From: an uncultured Bacilli bacterium
GTDB lineage: Bacteria; Bacillota_I; Bacilli_A; RF39; UBA660
Direction of reading: 5' to 3'
Assembly (NCBI GenBank): GCA_947589735.1
Contig: CANQCR010000004.1
Span: forward strand, 1 to 35,924
Length of the DNA: 35,924 nucleotides
In this document: positions 14,524-22,881 of the stretch, one piece after another
How positions within the stretch are numbered: position 1 is the first letter of the stretch
Layout of the letters: the number at the start of each line of letters is the position of its first letter
Position numbers and translations under genes: made by a program
The notes under the pieces: generated by a model
Databases searched by the model: none
What the model was told of the DNA's origin: nothing
What the model saw: the letters and a program-made list of their open reading frames with translations, nothing else

Positions 14524-17500
14524 ATGTTTGTGTTTAACAATAAACTTATCAAAAGTAGCAATAAGTTCTGGAAGTAATAACAAAATGAGGATAGTTGAAC
14601 AAAGCGTTCCCTGGGAGATTGTCATACAAATTTTAGCTGTAATAGCCGCACTAAAGTGACCAACAATAAGGGTTACTAAAACAAGGATGGTCGCACTAGT
14701 TAAAATAGTATGAATAGAACGATTATAAGCGTTTATAATTGTTTCTTTAATATCTAATTTAGCGCGGTATTCCTGATAGTATGATGTATATAAAATGGCA
14801 TAATCGATTGTCGCACCCATTAAGATACTTTGTACAATTAAAAGAGCAATGAAATAAACGGATCCACCTTCTAAATAGTTAATACCCATTGTAAGGTAGA
14901 CAGCAGTTTGAATTAATCCTACTAAAATAATTGGAATAATCAAAGATTTAAAAGTAACTAAAACGACGACGAAGATAAAGATAATGGTTAGAATTGTCAT
15001 AAAATTAAGTTCGCCCTGGAATGTTTTACTCATTTCAAAACCCATTGGTGAATTACCGACAAGATATACGCCATCAATTGATCCAATATCATCATCAAGT
15101 TTTTGAATAAAGGCATAAGTCTCATCATTCTCTTCTGCATAAGTTGTATTTAATAAAGCTCGAGAATAATTTTTACCAACTAATTTTTGATGAGCATCAT
15201 GAGTTAATTTAACACCATCTTTAACATCATCTTTCATCTTTTTATCAATAAAATCATCAAAACGTTCGTCTTTTAGAACGTCATCATTAACAAAATTGAT
15301 GAACTCTTCAATGGTTAAGGCTGACGCGTTATCATATTCCTTCTCACTACCATAATAGATATATATTAAATCAATAAGGTCTTTATCAAGATTATCACTT
15401 AATTTTGAAGTAAGGCGATATAAATCATCTTTTAGATATTTTTTATTTTGAAGACTACTTGTCATTATTTCATCGATTACTTTAATTTTTTCTTTTTTAT
15501 CTTCTGTTAATTGATTTTGATAATCTTTATTGGTCATAACATCTTTAATTAAGAAAGTAACAAATTCCCGGTAAGACAAACTAATCTTTTTCTTTTTATA
15601 TGATGTCTGATATAAAGAGAAAAGTAATTTCATTTTATTTTCATCAATGTTAAGAAGCTTAGCAATATTTTTATAACTATATTTAGTATCTTTTAAGGTA
15701 TTTTCCATAATCTTTTGAACGGTTTCTAAATTAGCTATAGTTTCTTTATCTAGTTTACCTTTTAAGACATCATCAGTTTGATGTTTAAGGATAAAGTTAA
15801 CAAATGTTAAAGGTTGCATCTTAACTTCTTTAGCTTGGAAAGTATACATTATATAAACATTTTTAACCGTTGCTTCATCTAGGTTAAGCGCTTGAGCAAG
15901 TTCCTGGTATGTATAAGTTATATTGTTTATTGTGCTATCCATAATTAATTTTAATAGATTAAGATTATCTTCCAAGTCTTTCGAAGGTAAACTTATGGTA
16001 AGCGCATAATTGATGAAATCATAAGGAGACATCGTATAAGGATTATCCGTACTACTTGTCGATAATTGGTGCAAACTATAAACTTGGCTTATCATTTGTT
16101 CATCTATGCCTAATAGCTTAGCCATATCTTTAGCTTCTATTTTAGTTGTGATGATATCTTTATTGCTAAAGCTTTCTAGGATAGCTAATTTTTCTTTAGT
16201 TCCATCATCTAGAGTATCACTATAATTACTTGCCACATTAGCAAAAGCATTAAAAGATAATTTGGTATCTATCTCACCTAGACTTAAGTAATATAGATAG
16301 ATATTGTTAACATCATCACTATTCATTTGAAAAAGGGAAGCCATTTCTTTAGATGTCATATTTTTGTTTAGCGTAGTTTTATTTGTAAATGGTGTGACGA
16401 AAGCTAGTTTTTCTTTCGATGCTCCATCAAGTTCCTTCGCGTATTCACTTTTTAAAAGATAATCATTCATAAACGTGATAAACTCACTTATAGTTAACTT
16501 ATCATTTCCTTTTAAAGAATAATAATAAGTTATCAGTTTATCCATTCCATCATCATCAATTTCGAATAAAGTTTGAATATCTTTAGAACTTCTTTTCTTA
16601 TCCATTTCCTCTTTCGTTGTAAACTTTTCTAGTTTATCGATATTCTTTTTCATCTCATCATCAACGTGTTTATTTAAATCGTCATTTTGATAAACATTAT
16701 TTTTAATGAAAGTGATAAGATCATTAAATGTAACTTTATTGTTTTCATCTTTATTATAATAATGATAGTAAAGGATTTTTAGTAGATAGTCATCGATATT
16801 AACATCGGAACCTAAATCACTTAATTTTTTATTCATTACATCATAAGTTAATTTTTCATTAATGGTATTACCATAACATAATACGTCATCAATTTTTTGA
16901 TCATTTTCTAATTCTTTACAATATTTTGTAATGGTATCTTCATACTTATTTTCATAGACAATAGCTATTTGATTATTCGTCTTAAAAACTTTTCCAACTT
17001 CATCAATTTCTGAAACTGTATATAGTATTCCTAATTGATTTTTTAAAAAGTAACTGATTAAGAAAACAATAAGGAAGAAAACGATACCTAAGTGTCTTGC
17101 TTTATAGGCAAAATTACCTAGAAACTTTAAATCGATATGCGGTTTTCTTTTGGTTGTTTTATTAATTAAATTATCAAACATTAAAATAAGAGCGGGAAGA
17201 CAAGTAAAAATGGTTATTAAACTAAACATAACACCTTTAGCTAGAACAATACCCAAGTCTCTTCCAATGGTAAAGCTCATAAATACTAACGCTAATAATC
17301 CAACAATCGTTGTAACCGAACTACTAGATATCGCTTTAAAAGAATCAAGTAAAGCTTTCTTCATTGCTTTAACTTTATCTTTTTCCTTTTCTTTCTCAAT
17401 CCGGTACCGACTCATTAACATAATTGAATAATCCATCGATAGAGCTAACTGTAAGATAGCAGCAATCGAATCTGTTATTGATGAGATAGTACCAAGGAAA

Positions 17501-18099
17501 ATATTGGTGCCTTTATTTAGGAAAACACCTAATCCAATTGCGAAAAGGAAAAGGAATGGTTCAATATAAGAATCACACATAATTATTAGAATAACTAACG
17601 CCGAAGCAATCGCTAAAGCGACAATCCAAAGGGGAAGAATGGTCTTATACTCATCTTCGATATCGCCACTCGTGTAGAATGTATAGCCTTGATAGTCTTC
17701 TTTAATCTGTTTATATAATTTTTCCGATTCCTTATCTTCTTTAGGATTTTCGGAAGTTATGACATATAAAGTGTAATCATCTTTATTATAATCAGCATTA
17801 TTTTCATAAGTAACCTTACTAACGCCTGGTGTGGCGGTAAGCTTTTTTAAGATGGTTTCTTTTTCATCATCTTTTAAACCTTTAAACATTATATTTAAAG
17901 TGCCATTGTCGATGCCGGTAAACTCATCTTCCATAATACTAGTACCTTTTTTTGTATCGGAGTTTTTAGGTAGGTAGTCGATAATATCCCTATTAATATT
18001 AACTTCTCTAGCTAAGAAAAGACAGATTACAGTTAGAATAAGGACAAAACTAAAAACGACATAACGATGATCAACAATAAAATTAGTTATTTTCTTCAT
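14512..18099 (-). CDS. MMPL/RND-family transporter with a repeat-filled outer domain
   Basis: A giant (1195-residue) MMPL-type membrane protein, a group that exports lipids or other hydrophobic molecules or spaces the envelope. It has the two-halved RND plan: one membrane segment near the N-terminus, a small outer domain, five segments at about 155-350, and six near the C-terminus (about 1034-1185) with GATIDYAILYTSYYQEYR in the place of the conserved D-Y helix. The first half has the matching ALSMDYSIMLMSRYR. Between the halves, residues about 455-955 hold roughly seven degenerate 75-80-residue repeats (see separate entry). The start at 18099 is set by GAGGTGAT before ATGAAG; a longer frame to 18153 would begin upstream of the promoter. 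The substrate is unknown. It is monocistronic. Confidence 0.85.
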   Translation of the reverse strand: MKKITNFIVDHRYVVFSFVLILTVICLFLAREVNINRDIIDYLPKNSDTKKGTSIMEDEFTGIDNGTLNIMFKGLKDDEKETILKKLTATPGVSKVTYENNADYNKDDYTLYVITSENPKEDKESEKLYKQIKEDYQGYTFYTSGDIEDEYKTILPLWIVALAIASALVILIIMCDSYIEPFLFLFAIGLGVFLNKGTNIFLGTISSITDSIAAILQLALSMDYSIMLMSRYRIEKEKEKDKVKAMKKALLDSFKAISSSSVTTIVGLLALVFMSFTIGRDLGIVLAKGVMFSLITIFTCLPALILMFDNLINKTTKRKPHIDLKFLGNFAYKARHLGIVFFLIVFLISYFLKNQLGILYTVSEIDEVGKVFKTNNQIAIVYENKYEDTITKYCKELENDQKIDDVLCYGNTINEKLTYDVMNKKLSDLGSDVNIDDYLLKILYYHYYNKDENNKVTFNDLITFIKNNVYQNDDLNKHVDDEMKKNIDKLEKFTTKEEMDKKRSSKDIQTLFEIDDDGMDKLITYYYSLKGNDKLTISEFITFMNDYLLKSEYAKELDGASKEKLAFVTPFTNKTTLNKNMTSKEMASLFQMNSDDVNNIYLYYLSLGEIDTKLSFNAFANVASNYSDTLDDGTKEKLAILESFSNKDIITTKIEAKDMAKLLGIDEQMISQVYSLHQLSTSSTDNPYTMSPYDFINYALTISLPSKDLEDNLNLLKLIMDSTINNITYTYQELAQALNLDEATVKNVYIMYTFQAKEVKMQPLTFVNFILKHQTDDVLKGKLDKETIANLETVQKIMENTLKDTKYSYKNIAKLLNIDENKMKLLFSLYQTSYKKKKISLSYREFVTFLIKDVMTNKDYQNQLTEDKKEKIKVIDEIMTSSLQNKKYLKDDLYRLTSKLSDNLDKDLIDLIYIYYGSEKEYDNASALTIEEFINFVNDDVLKDERFDDFIDKKMKDDVKDGVKLTHDAHQKLVGKNYSRALLNTTYAEENDETYAFIQKLDDDIGSIDGVYLVGNSPMGFEMSKTFQGELNFMTILTIIFIFVVVLVTFKSLIIPIILVGLIQTAVYLTMGINYLEGGSVYFIALLIVQSILMGATIDYAILYTSYYQEYRAKLDIKETIINAYNRSIHTILTSATILVLVTLIVGHFSAAITAKICMTISQGTLCSTILILLLLPELIATFDKFIVKHKHKKM
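15230..16740 (-). repeat. About seven protein-level repeats in the MMPL outer domain
   Basis: Each 75-80-residue unit starts with a hydrophobic EFI-x-F pattern (NDLITFI, SEFITFM, NAFANVA, YDFINYA, FVNFILK, REFVTFL, EEFINFV), continues through a stretch ending in KEKL or similar, then a SKEMASLF-type helix (KDIQTLF, KDMAKLL, QELAQAL, KNIAKLL) with [ILM][DN] next, and closes with a YxLY-like segment. DNA identity between units is low, so this is an old expansion rather than recent duplication. Confidence 0.6.
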
Positions 18100-18124
18100 T
18101 ACCATCACCTCATAAAGCGGATTT

Positions 18125-18153
18125 ATTTTACTACAATTAAAAACAAAATGCAA
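18125..18153 (-). promoter_or_regulatory. Promoter of the MMPL gene
   Basis: On the - strand, TTGCAT, 17-bp spacer, TAAAAT. It places the start near 18118 and so rules out a protein start at 18153. Confidence 0.6.
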
Positions 18154-18245
18154 ATTATTATTTTAGTGTATATCTCATCTTTTCTTACCTATAATTAAAT
18201 ATAGACATCTTTGTGTCAAATAGAAGTCTTTTTTAAAAATTTGCC

Positions 18246-18273
18246 TTGCAAATAATTATTAATCTGTTATAAT
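18246..18273 (+). promoter_or_regulatory. Promoter of the surface repeat protein gene
   Basis: TTGCAA, 16-bp spacer, and TGTTATAAT, a perfect extended -10. GAAAGGAG follows at 18283-18290. Confidence 0.75.
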
Positions 18274-18295
18274 AACTGGTACGAAAGGAGAATAT

Positions 18296-19489
18296 ATGAA
18301 AAAGATAAGTTTTATGGCATTAACGATTATGGCTATGTTAAGTTTTGGTGTCATTCGTGTTAATGCAGTTACATTAGATGCAGCAGCTGAAAGAACAACG
18401 GAGTTCAAGGTTGAAGGAAATAAAATTACTTTATTAACAGACGTTGATACCGGTCTTGAAGTAAAGTCAGGTCAAGATATAATACTTGACTTAGCTGGTC
18501 ATAAACTAACTAATTATTGCCTATCCAATGGAAATTGCCCATCTGTTGCTATTCATATCCAGGCAGCAGATGCTAAATTAACAATTATGGATAGTGATGG
18601 TCGCGGTGTTGTTGCGGCTAATACAGCTAAACAAACAAAAACTGTTTCTACAATTGTTAATGAGGGTACTTTAATTATTAAAGGTGGTACTTTTGAGGCT
18701 GAAGGAGTTAATGAGGGCGTATCAACTATTTATAACAATAAGACTCTAATTATTGATGATGGTACATTCAAATCAGGAGCTAAGAATGCGGCTGCTATTC
18801 ATAATGCATCAGGAGCAACGTTAGAATTCAATGGTGGTACTATTGAAACAGGCGTTCAAGGATCTTGGGGCCTTACGAATGCTGGAAACGCTACCATTGG
18901 TGGTGGTGTGTTCGTTCAAAAGTATGATTATTCAGTTATTCAAAACTCTGGAACAATGACCATTGAAGATGGTGAGTTTAAAGCCGAGGGTAGTAGCGGT
19001 CACAACGCTTTAATTACTAATCAAAAAACTGATGGCGGTGGCGCCGATCTAGATATAAATGGTGGTAATTTTACAAGTGATTTAGTATTCAGTAGCGTTG
19101 GTAATGGAGATAATCCTATCGAAGTATATGAAGGAACATTTAGTAAAACGACTGGGGAGGAGCTTGATGTTTCAACATACTATGCAGATCCAGATAATAC
19201 AACGCAAACGGAAAGTGGTAAAGTAGTTCATAAACATACGGTTACTTTAGGAAAATTACAACATGGTAAAGCTGATGTTTCTGCTGAAAATCCATATGAG
19301 GATGATGAAATTACCATTACCCCAATTGCTGATAAAGATTATGTTTTAGATAAGGTTGTTGTTAAAACAACATCTGGAAAAATTATTCCTGTAAGAATCG
19401 AAGATGGGAAAGCTATCTTCACTATGCCTAGTGAAGATGTTACAGTTACTGTAACATCTTCACTATGCCTAGTGAAGATGTTACAGTAA
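18296..19489 (+). CDS. Secreted beta-helix-like surface protein, C-terminal anchor out of frame
   Basis: A signal peptide at 1-24 (cleavage after VNA) precedes a domain of short beta-strand repeats of the form TLIIKGGTFEA / TLIIDDGTFKS / TMTIEDGEFKA / DLDINGGNFTS at about 100-265, like a right-handed beta-helix. Then comes an InlB-repeat-like domain (HTVTLGKLQHGKADVSAENPYEDDEITI ... VLDKVVVKT, broken here into its parts) at about 315-385, ending MPSEDVTVTVT. A 41-bp tandem duplication at 19415-19496 then shifts the frame and the protein stops after TSSLCLVKMLQ. With a single copy, the frame would run on to 19621 and add a membrane anchor. As drawn, the product would be released rather than anchored. 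Confidence 0.75.
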   Translation: MKKISFMALTIMAMLSFGVIRVNAVTLDAAAERTTEFKVEGNKITLLTDVDTGLEVKSGQDIILDLAGHKLTNYCLSNGNCPSVAIHIQAADAKLTIMDSDGRGVVAANTAKQTKTVSTIVNEGTLIIKGGTFEAEGVNEGVSTIYNNKTLIIDDGTFKSGAKNAAAIHNASGATLEFNGGTIETGVQGSWGLTNAGNATIGGGVFVQKYDYSVIQNSGTMTIEDGEFKAEGSSGHNALITNQKTDGGGADLDINGGNFTSDLVFSSVGNGDNPIEVYEGTFSKTTGEELDVSTYYADPDNTTQTESGKVVHKHTVTLGKLQHGKADVSAENPYEDDEITITPIADKDYVLDKVVVKTTSGKIIPVRIEDGKAIFTMPSEDVTVTVTSSLCLVKMLQ

Positions 19490-19496
19490 CTGTAAC
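19415..19496 (+). repeat. Two 41-bp tandem copies, each made of two hairpins
   Basis: Each copy is a 24-base hairpin (arms ATCTTCACTA and TAGTGAAGAT, loop TGCC) followed directly by a 17-base hairpin (arms GTTACAG and CTGTAAC). Copy 1 is 19415-19455 and copy 2 is 19456-19496. They differ at one base, the middle of the second loop: TTA in copy 1, TAA in copy 2, which are reverse complements. The arms TAGTGAAGATGTTACAG and CTGTAACATCTTCACTA in and across the copies also form a 17-bp stem. Since 41 is not a multiple of three, one extra copy breaks the frame. Confidence 0.95.
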
Positions 19497-19623
19497 ATTC
19501 AAATTAGCTATTGGTAATCCTAATACTTTAGATAATATTACTTTATATGTTGCTTTATCTATTATGAGTGTTATCTTATTAGCTATGGCTAGTGTTTGCG
19601 CTAAAAAAGTTTTAGATGCATAA
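19490..19623 (+). pseudogene. Out-of-frame C-terminal membrane anchor
   Basis: In the frame that would follow a single 41-bp copy, codons from 19495 to the TAA at 19621-19623 encode LAIGNPNTLDNI, a hydrophobic helix (LYVALSIMSVILLAMASV) and a short tail CAKKVLDA. This is a normal C-terminal anchor with a positive end on the inside. It has no start of its own and would only be made when the copy number is 1 (or 4) or by frameshifting. Confidence 0.75.
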
Positions 19624-19656
19624 AAAAATAGTGGCTATTTAAGCTACTATTTTTTT
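19622..19656 (+). terminator. Terminator of the surface protein gene
   Basis: AAAAAAATAGTGGCT, loop ATTTA, AGCTACTATTTTTTT: a 15-bp stem with one G-T pair. It directly follows the TAA of the anchor frame rather than the TAA at 19489, supporting the longer frame as the original one. Confidence 0.85.
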
Positions 19657-19676
19657 ATGCAACAATAACTATTTTC

Positions 19677-19705
19677 TTGCACCCCAATTATCTTTATACT
19701 ATAAT
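19677..19705 (+). promoter_or_regulatory. Promoter of the polysaccharide deacetylase gene
   Basis: TTGCAC, 17-bp spacer, TATAAT. Confidence 0.7.
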
Positions 19706-19725
19706 AATATTAGTAGGCGAGAAGT

Positions 19726-21153
19726 ATGGAAGAGAAAGATTTAACAACAAAAAATAAAAAAATAAAATATGGAAAGCAAACCTTAATCGTCTTAACTATT
19801 TTTCTTGGGGCAGTCCTTTTAGGTTTGGCTTTTTCTTTCTTTTTAGTGCCTAAACTATCCTTAAATGGTGAGGAAGAAATAAAAATTGGCGTTAACAGTA
19901 AGTATGTTGATGCTGGCGCTAAAGCCATTTATCAAGGCCATAAAGTTAACCAAGATATTAAAACGGAGAGTAACGTTGATACATCTAAAGTAGGAACTTA
20001 CGAGGTCATCTATAAAATCGATAAAGGCTTTATCGAAAAAGAAGTTAAAAGAACTGTCATTGTTCAAGATATTAAAGGACCCGTCATAGAATTAATTGGT
20101 GATGATGTGGTCTATGTATGTGAAAATACCGAATATAAAGAACTAGGATATAAAGTTTATGATGACGTGGATGGTGATCTTTCAAAGAATGTTATAACTC
20201 ATATTGAAGATGGTAAAATTACTTATGAAGTAACAGATCGAAATGGTAATAAAGCCTTAGCTGAAAGAACGATTGTTAAGAAAGAACTCGTAAAACCAAC
20301 GATAACTTTATCTGGCTCTAGTAGTGTTAGTATGTATCAAGGGAATCCATATCATGAAATTGGCTATAAAGCTTACGATGATTGTGGTAATGATTTAACT
20401 AATAAAGTTGTTGTTACCAATAAAATCAATAATAAAGTTTTAGGTACTTATGAAGTTATTTATGAAGTTGAAGATAAAGAGGGTCATAAAGCATCTGTTA
20501 AAAGGGAAGTTAAAGTCACCGAAAAACCAACGGGTGGTGTTATTTATTTAACATTCGACGATGGCCCCAGCGCTAAGACGACGGCGACGATCTTAGATAT
20601 TTTAAAAAAAGAAGGCGTTAAAGCAACATTCTTTGTTACTAATAATGGACCGGATGATTTAATTAAGAGGGAACATAATGAAGGACATACTGTAGCGCTT
20701 CATACGGCTAGTCATAATTATGCGAAAGTGTATGCTTCTATTGATGCTTACTTTGAAGATTTGGAAAAAGTTCATACTAGGGTTTATAAACTAACCGGTA
20801 TAGACGCTAGAATTATTAGATTCCCAGGTGGTAGTAGTAATACGGTTAGTCGTAATTATCAAAAGGGGATTATGACTACTCTAACTAAAGAAGTTGAGGC
20901 AAGAGGATATCATTATTTTGATTGGAATATTGATAGTAATGATGCTGGTGGAGCAAAAACGAAAGAAGAAGTATATCAAAATGTTATCAAATCATTATCA
21001 AGGACGCGTCCTAATGTCGTTTTAATGCATGATATTAAAGTACCAACTAGGTATGCCTTGGAAGATATTATTACCTATGGAAAAGAAAATGGATACACCT
21101 TTGCTGCCTTGACGATGGCTACGAAAGAAGTTCACCACCGGGTTAACAATTAG
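19726..21153 (+). CDS. Membrane-anchored polysaccharide deacetylase with Ig-like domains
   Basis: Probably removes acetyl groups from peptidoglycan N-acetylglucosamine, which protects the wall against lysozyme (PgdA-type activity). An uncleaved N-terminal membrane helix at about 18-41 is followed by three Ig-like DUF5011-type domains at about 46-113, 117-185 and 190-266, then a NodB/CE4 domain at 270-470. NodB motifs are complete: TFDDGPS (D278, D279), HTASH (H326, H330), RFPGGSSN (R365), DWNIDSND, and LMHD. At 475 residues this is an ordinary length for the family. The ribosome site is weak (GGCGAG). The gene may share its transcript with the PnuC-like gene 4 bp downstream. Confidence 0.9.
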   Translation: MEEKDLTTKNKKIKYGKQTLIVLTIFLGAVLLGLAFSFFLVPKLSLNGEEEIKIGVNSKYVDAGAKAIYQGHKVNQDIKTESNVDTSKVGTYEVIYKIDKGFIEKEVKRTVIVQDIKGPVIELIGDDVVYVCENTEYKELGYKVYDDVDGDLSKNVITHIEDGKITYEVTDRNGNKALAERTIVKKELVKPTITLSGSSSVSMYQGNPYHEIGYKAYDDCGNDLTNKVVVTNKINNKVLGTYEVIYEVEDKEGHKASVKREVKVTEKPTGGVIYLTFDDGPSAKTTATILDILKKEGVKATFFVTNNGPDDLIKREHNEGHTVALHTASHNYAKVYASIDAYFEDLEKVHTRVYKLTGIDARIIRFPGGSSNTVSRNYQKGIMTTLTKEVEARGYHYFDWNIDSNDAGGAKTKEEVYQNVIKSLSRTRPNVVLMHDIKVPTRYALEDIITYGKENGYTFAALTMATKEVHHRVNN

Positions 21154-21157
21154 ATCT

Positions 21158-21817
21158 ATGAAAAAAGATATTATTTTAATTACTATAAGTGCCATTGTTT
21201 CAGTGGTATCCGGCCTTTTAACCCACGATCTTTTAATCGGCGGCTTAACACTTTTTACGGGATTACTTTGTTCTTATTTTGCGACAGAAGGAAAAAGAGT
21301 TAATTACATCTTAGGATTCATTAATTATCTTTTAATGGGCTATGTTGCCTATAAAAATCATTTTTTTGGAACAGTCATATCATACTATTTAATCTTTTCT
21401 CCTCTTCAAGTCATAGGATTTATTATGTGGCGAAAAAAGTTAGTCAATAAAAAAGTTATTGTTCGCACCTTTACTCCCAAAGTATCTGTTTTAGTAACTT
21501 TAATATGTATTAGTGGTGGTTTTATTACTGGTTACTTTTTAAACTTTATTCCAACTGTTCAATTAGCCTTTTTAGATGCAACTTCTCAATGTATTAATTT
21601 TTGTGGCGTTGTTTTAATGAATCTTCGTTATAAAGAATGTTGGTGGGTATGGCTTGCTAATAACATCCTTGATTTGTTCCTTTGGACTTTTGCCGTTATT
21701 AATCATGGCGATGGCGCCATTATGTTACTTTTAGTATCTATAGGTTATACTATTATCAATATTTTTGGTATCATTAAGTGGCAAAAAGCTATCAAAAAAG
21801 AGAGACTAAATAATTAA
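21158..21817 (+). CDS. pnuC: PnuC-type nicotinamide riboside transporter
   Basis: Membrane transporter for nicotinamide riboside or a related vitamin, feeding NAD synthesis. It has about seven hydrophobic segments and the PnuC hallmarks: NYLLMGYVAYKNHFFGTV near 55-75, a QVIGFIMWRKK segment, and ECWWVWLANNILDLFLW near 165-180 with the conserved Trp and Asn residues of the substrate channel. Length (219) is normal for the family. It starts 4 bp after the deacetylase stop and lacks a clear ribosome site. Related Pnu transporters take thiamine or riboflavin (PnuT, PnuX); no riboswitch precedes it to settle the substrate. Confidence 0.8.
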   Translation: MKKDIILITISAIVSVVSGLLTHDLLIGGLTLFTGLLCSYFATEGKRVNYILGFINYLLMGYVAYKNHFFGTVISYYLIFSPLQVIGFIMWRKKLVNKKVIVRTFTPKVSVLVTLICISGGFITGYFLNFIPTVQLAFLDATSQCINFCGVVLMNLRYKECWWVWLANNILDLFLWTFAVINHGDGAIMLLLVSIGYTIINIFGIIKWQKAIKKERLNN

Positions 21818-21864
21818 ACTGTCCAACTCTTGGGGTTCAGTTCAATAATTAGTTTCTCTTTTAT
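21801..21864. terminator. Two-way terminator between convergent genes
   Basis: AGAGA/TCTCT and CTAA/TTAG form the outer stem with a two-base bulge; AACTG/CAGTT and CCAA-CTC-TTGG stack inside. T-rich sequence follows on the + strand. Confidence 0.6.
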
Positions 21865-22733
21865 TTTAATGGTACATCAATTTTTTCACTGACATCGCTT
21901 TCTAATTCTTCAGGATGAAGGAAAAGATATTGAATTAATTTAATTGATTTAGCAAAATAATAGCCATCGGCAACTCTTTCATCAAAATTAATACCGAAAT
22001 CACATATTTTAAGAATCACTTTTTTACCATCGATGATTTTTTCTTCATCTTTAATTTCACCCATTGTTGCTAAAGATGAACAGGAACCAAAATCTGTAAT
22101 GTTGTGGTGGATAGCCCCACAATGAATTGATCCTAGATTAGAAACAATAATACTACTATAATATAGATTATCTTTAATTAAGGAATTAGGTAAATGACCT
22201 TTTCTATCTAACCACTTGAATATTCCTACAAGAGGTACTCTTATGATATTAGGTAGACGCCCTAAGATATCAATCGCACTATTAGCGCCTTCTTTTTTAG
22301 CGCTATTATCCCGAATGGCCTTAACTTTCTCTTTAATCCTTTTACTAATCGTATAGATATTATCATTAGGAAGAATCGGAATCATAATCATCATCTCTTC
22401 ACTATAATCATCAAAGGCTACTTTATCTACAAAAGAAACAACGATATCATTATGTTCATAAAGATGTCTATTAGCTACGAAATAATTTAACTTTGGCCGG
22501 TTATAGAAAGTTTTACCAATCGCGGTTACAAAGGCATGAAAGAAAGTTAGCTCCTCGCCATTTTCTTTTTTCTTTTCGATATATTCCGTTAAGGTAGTTA
22601 AATCCATTTCTTGATTGATAAAAACGTAACTATCACATCTTTTAGGTTTTAAATCTAATATTATTTGACCCATTCCTGATAGATGGTCAATTCTTCTTCC
22701 GTCTTTGCGGTCTTTAAACAATCTTCTTTTCAT
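21861..22733 (-). CDS. Lipoyl-free 2-oxoacid dehydrogenase E2-like acyltransferase
   Basis: A 290-residue protein with only the trimer-forming acyltransferase core (CAT-like fold) of E2 enzymes; the lipoyl and subunit-binding domains are missing. Recognisable parts are the QEMDLTTLTEYI strand, FFHAFVTAIGKTFYNRPKLNYF near 63-85, SSIIVSNLGSIHCGAIHHNITDFGSCS near 190-215, and FDERVADGYYFAKSI near the end. In active E2 and CAT enzymes the last motif is DHRxxDG or HHxxxDG; here the catalytic His is Glu (D-E-R-V-A-D-G), so classic acyl transfer is doubtful. AGGTGA precedes ATG. It has no E1/E3 neighbours and is monocistronic. Function unknown. Confidence 0.7.
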   Translation of the reverse strand: MKRRLFKDRKDGRRIDHLSGMGQIILDLKPKRCDSYVFINQEMDLTTLTEYIEKKKENGEELTFFHAFVTAIGKTFYNRPKLNYFVANRHLYEHNDIVVSFVDKVAFDDYSEEMMIMIPILPNDNIYTISKRIKEKVKAIRDNSAKKEGANSAIDILGRLPNIIRVPLVGIFKWLDRKGHLPNSLIKDNLYYSSIIVSNLGSIHCGAIHHNITDFGSCSSLATMGEIKDEEKIIDGKKVILKICDFGINFDERVADGYYFAKSIKLIQYLFLHPEELESDVSEKIDVPLK

Positions 22734-22794
22734 AGTTCACCTACTTACCATAACCATTTTATCACATTTCTTTTTGAAAGAAAAATAATTACTT

Positions 22795-22810
22795 GACACT
22801 TTAATGTGTC
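22795..22810. promoter_or_regulatory. Possible operator between divergent genes
   Basis: GACAC-TTTAAT-GTGTC is a perfect inverted repeat 18 bp upstream of the -35 box of the dehydrogenase gene. Position suits an activator or repressor site. I cannot assign a regulator. Confidence 0.35.
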
Positions 22811-22827
22811 TAATAAAACAATTTTGA

Positions 22828-22856
22828 TTGATAAATAAAAAGGGGTAGGGTATAAT
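22828..22856 (+). promoter_or_regulatory. Promoter of the Zn dehydrogenase gene
   Basis: TTGATA, 17-bp spacer, TATAAT, then AGGAGG at 22870-22875 before the ATG at 22882. Confidence 0.8.
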
Positions 22857-22881
22857 ATAAGTAGAAAATAGGAGGAAAATT

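Noticed and set aside
19415-19496. Transposon or integron terminal repeats
   Set aside because: The palindromes touch each other with nothing between them and no recombinase is adjacent; tandem duplication explains the structure better.
22795-22810. Rex or CcpA operator
   Set aside because: The arms GACAC/GTGTC do not match the Rex (TTGTGA-type) or cre consensus, so it is left as an unassigned inverted repeat.
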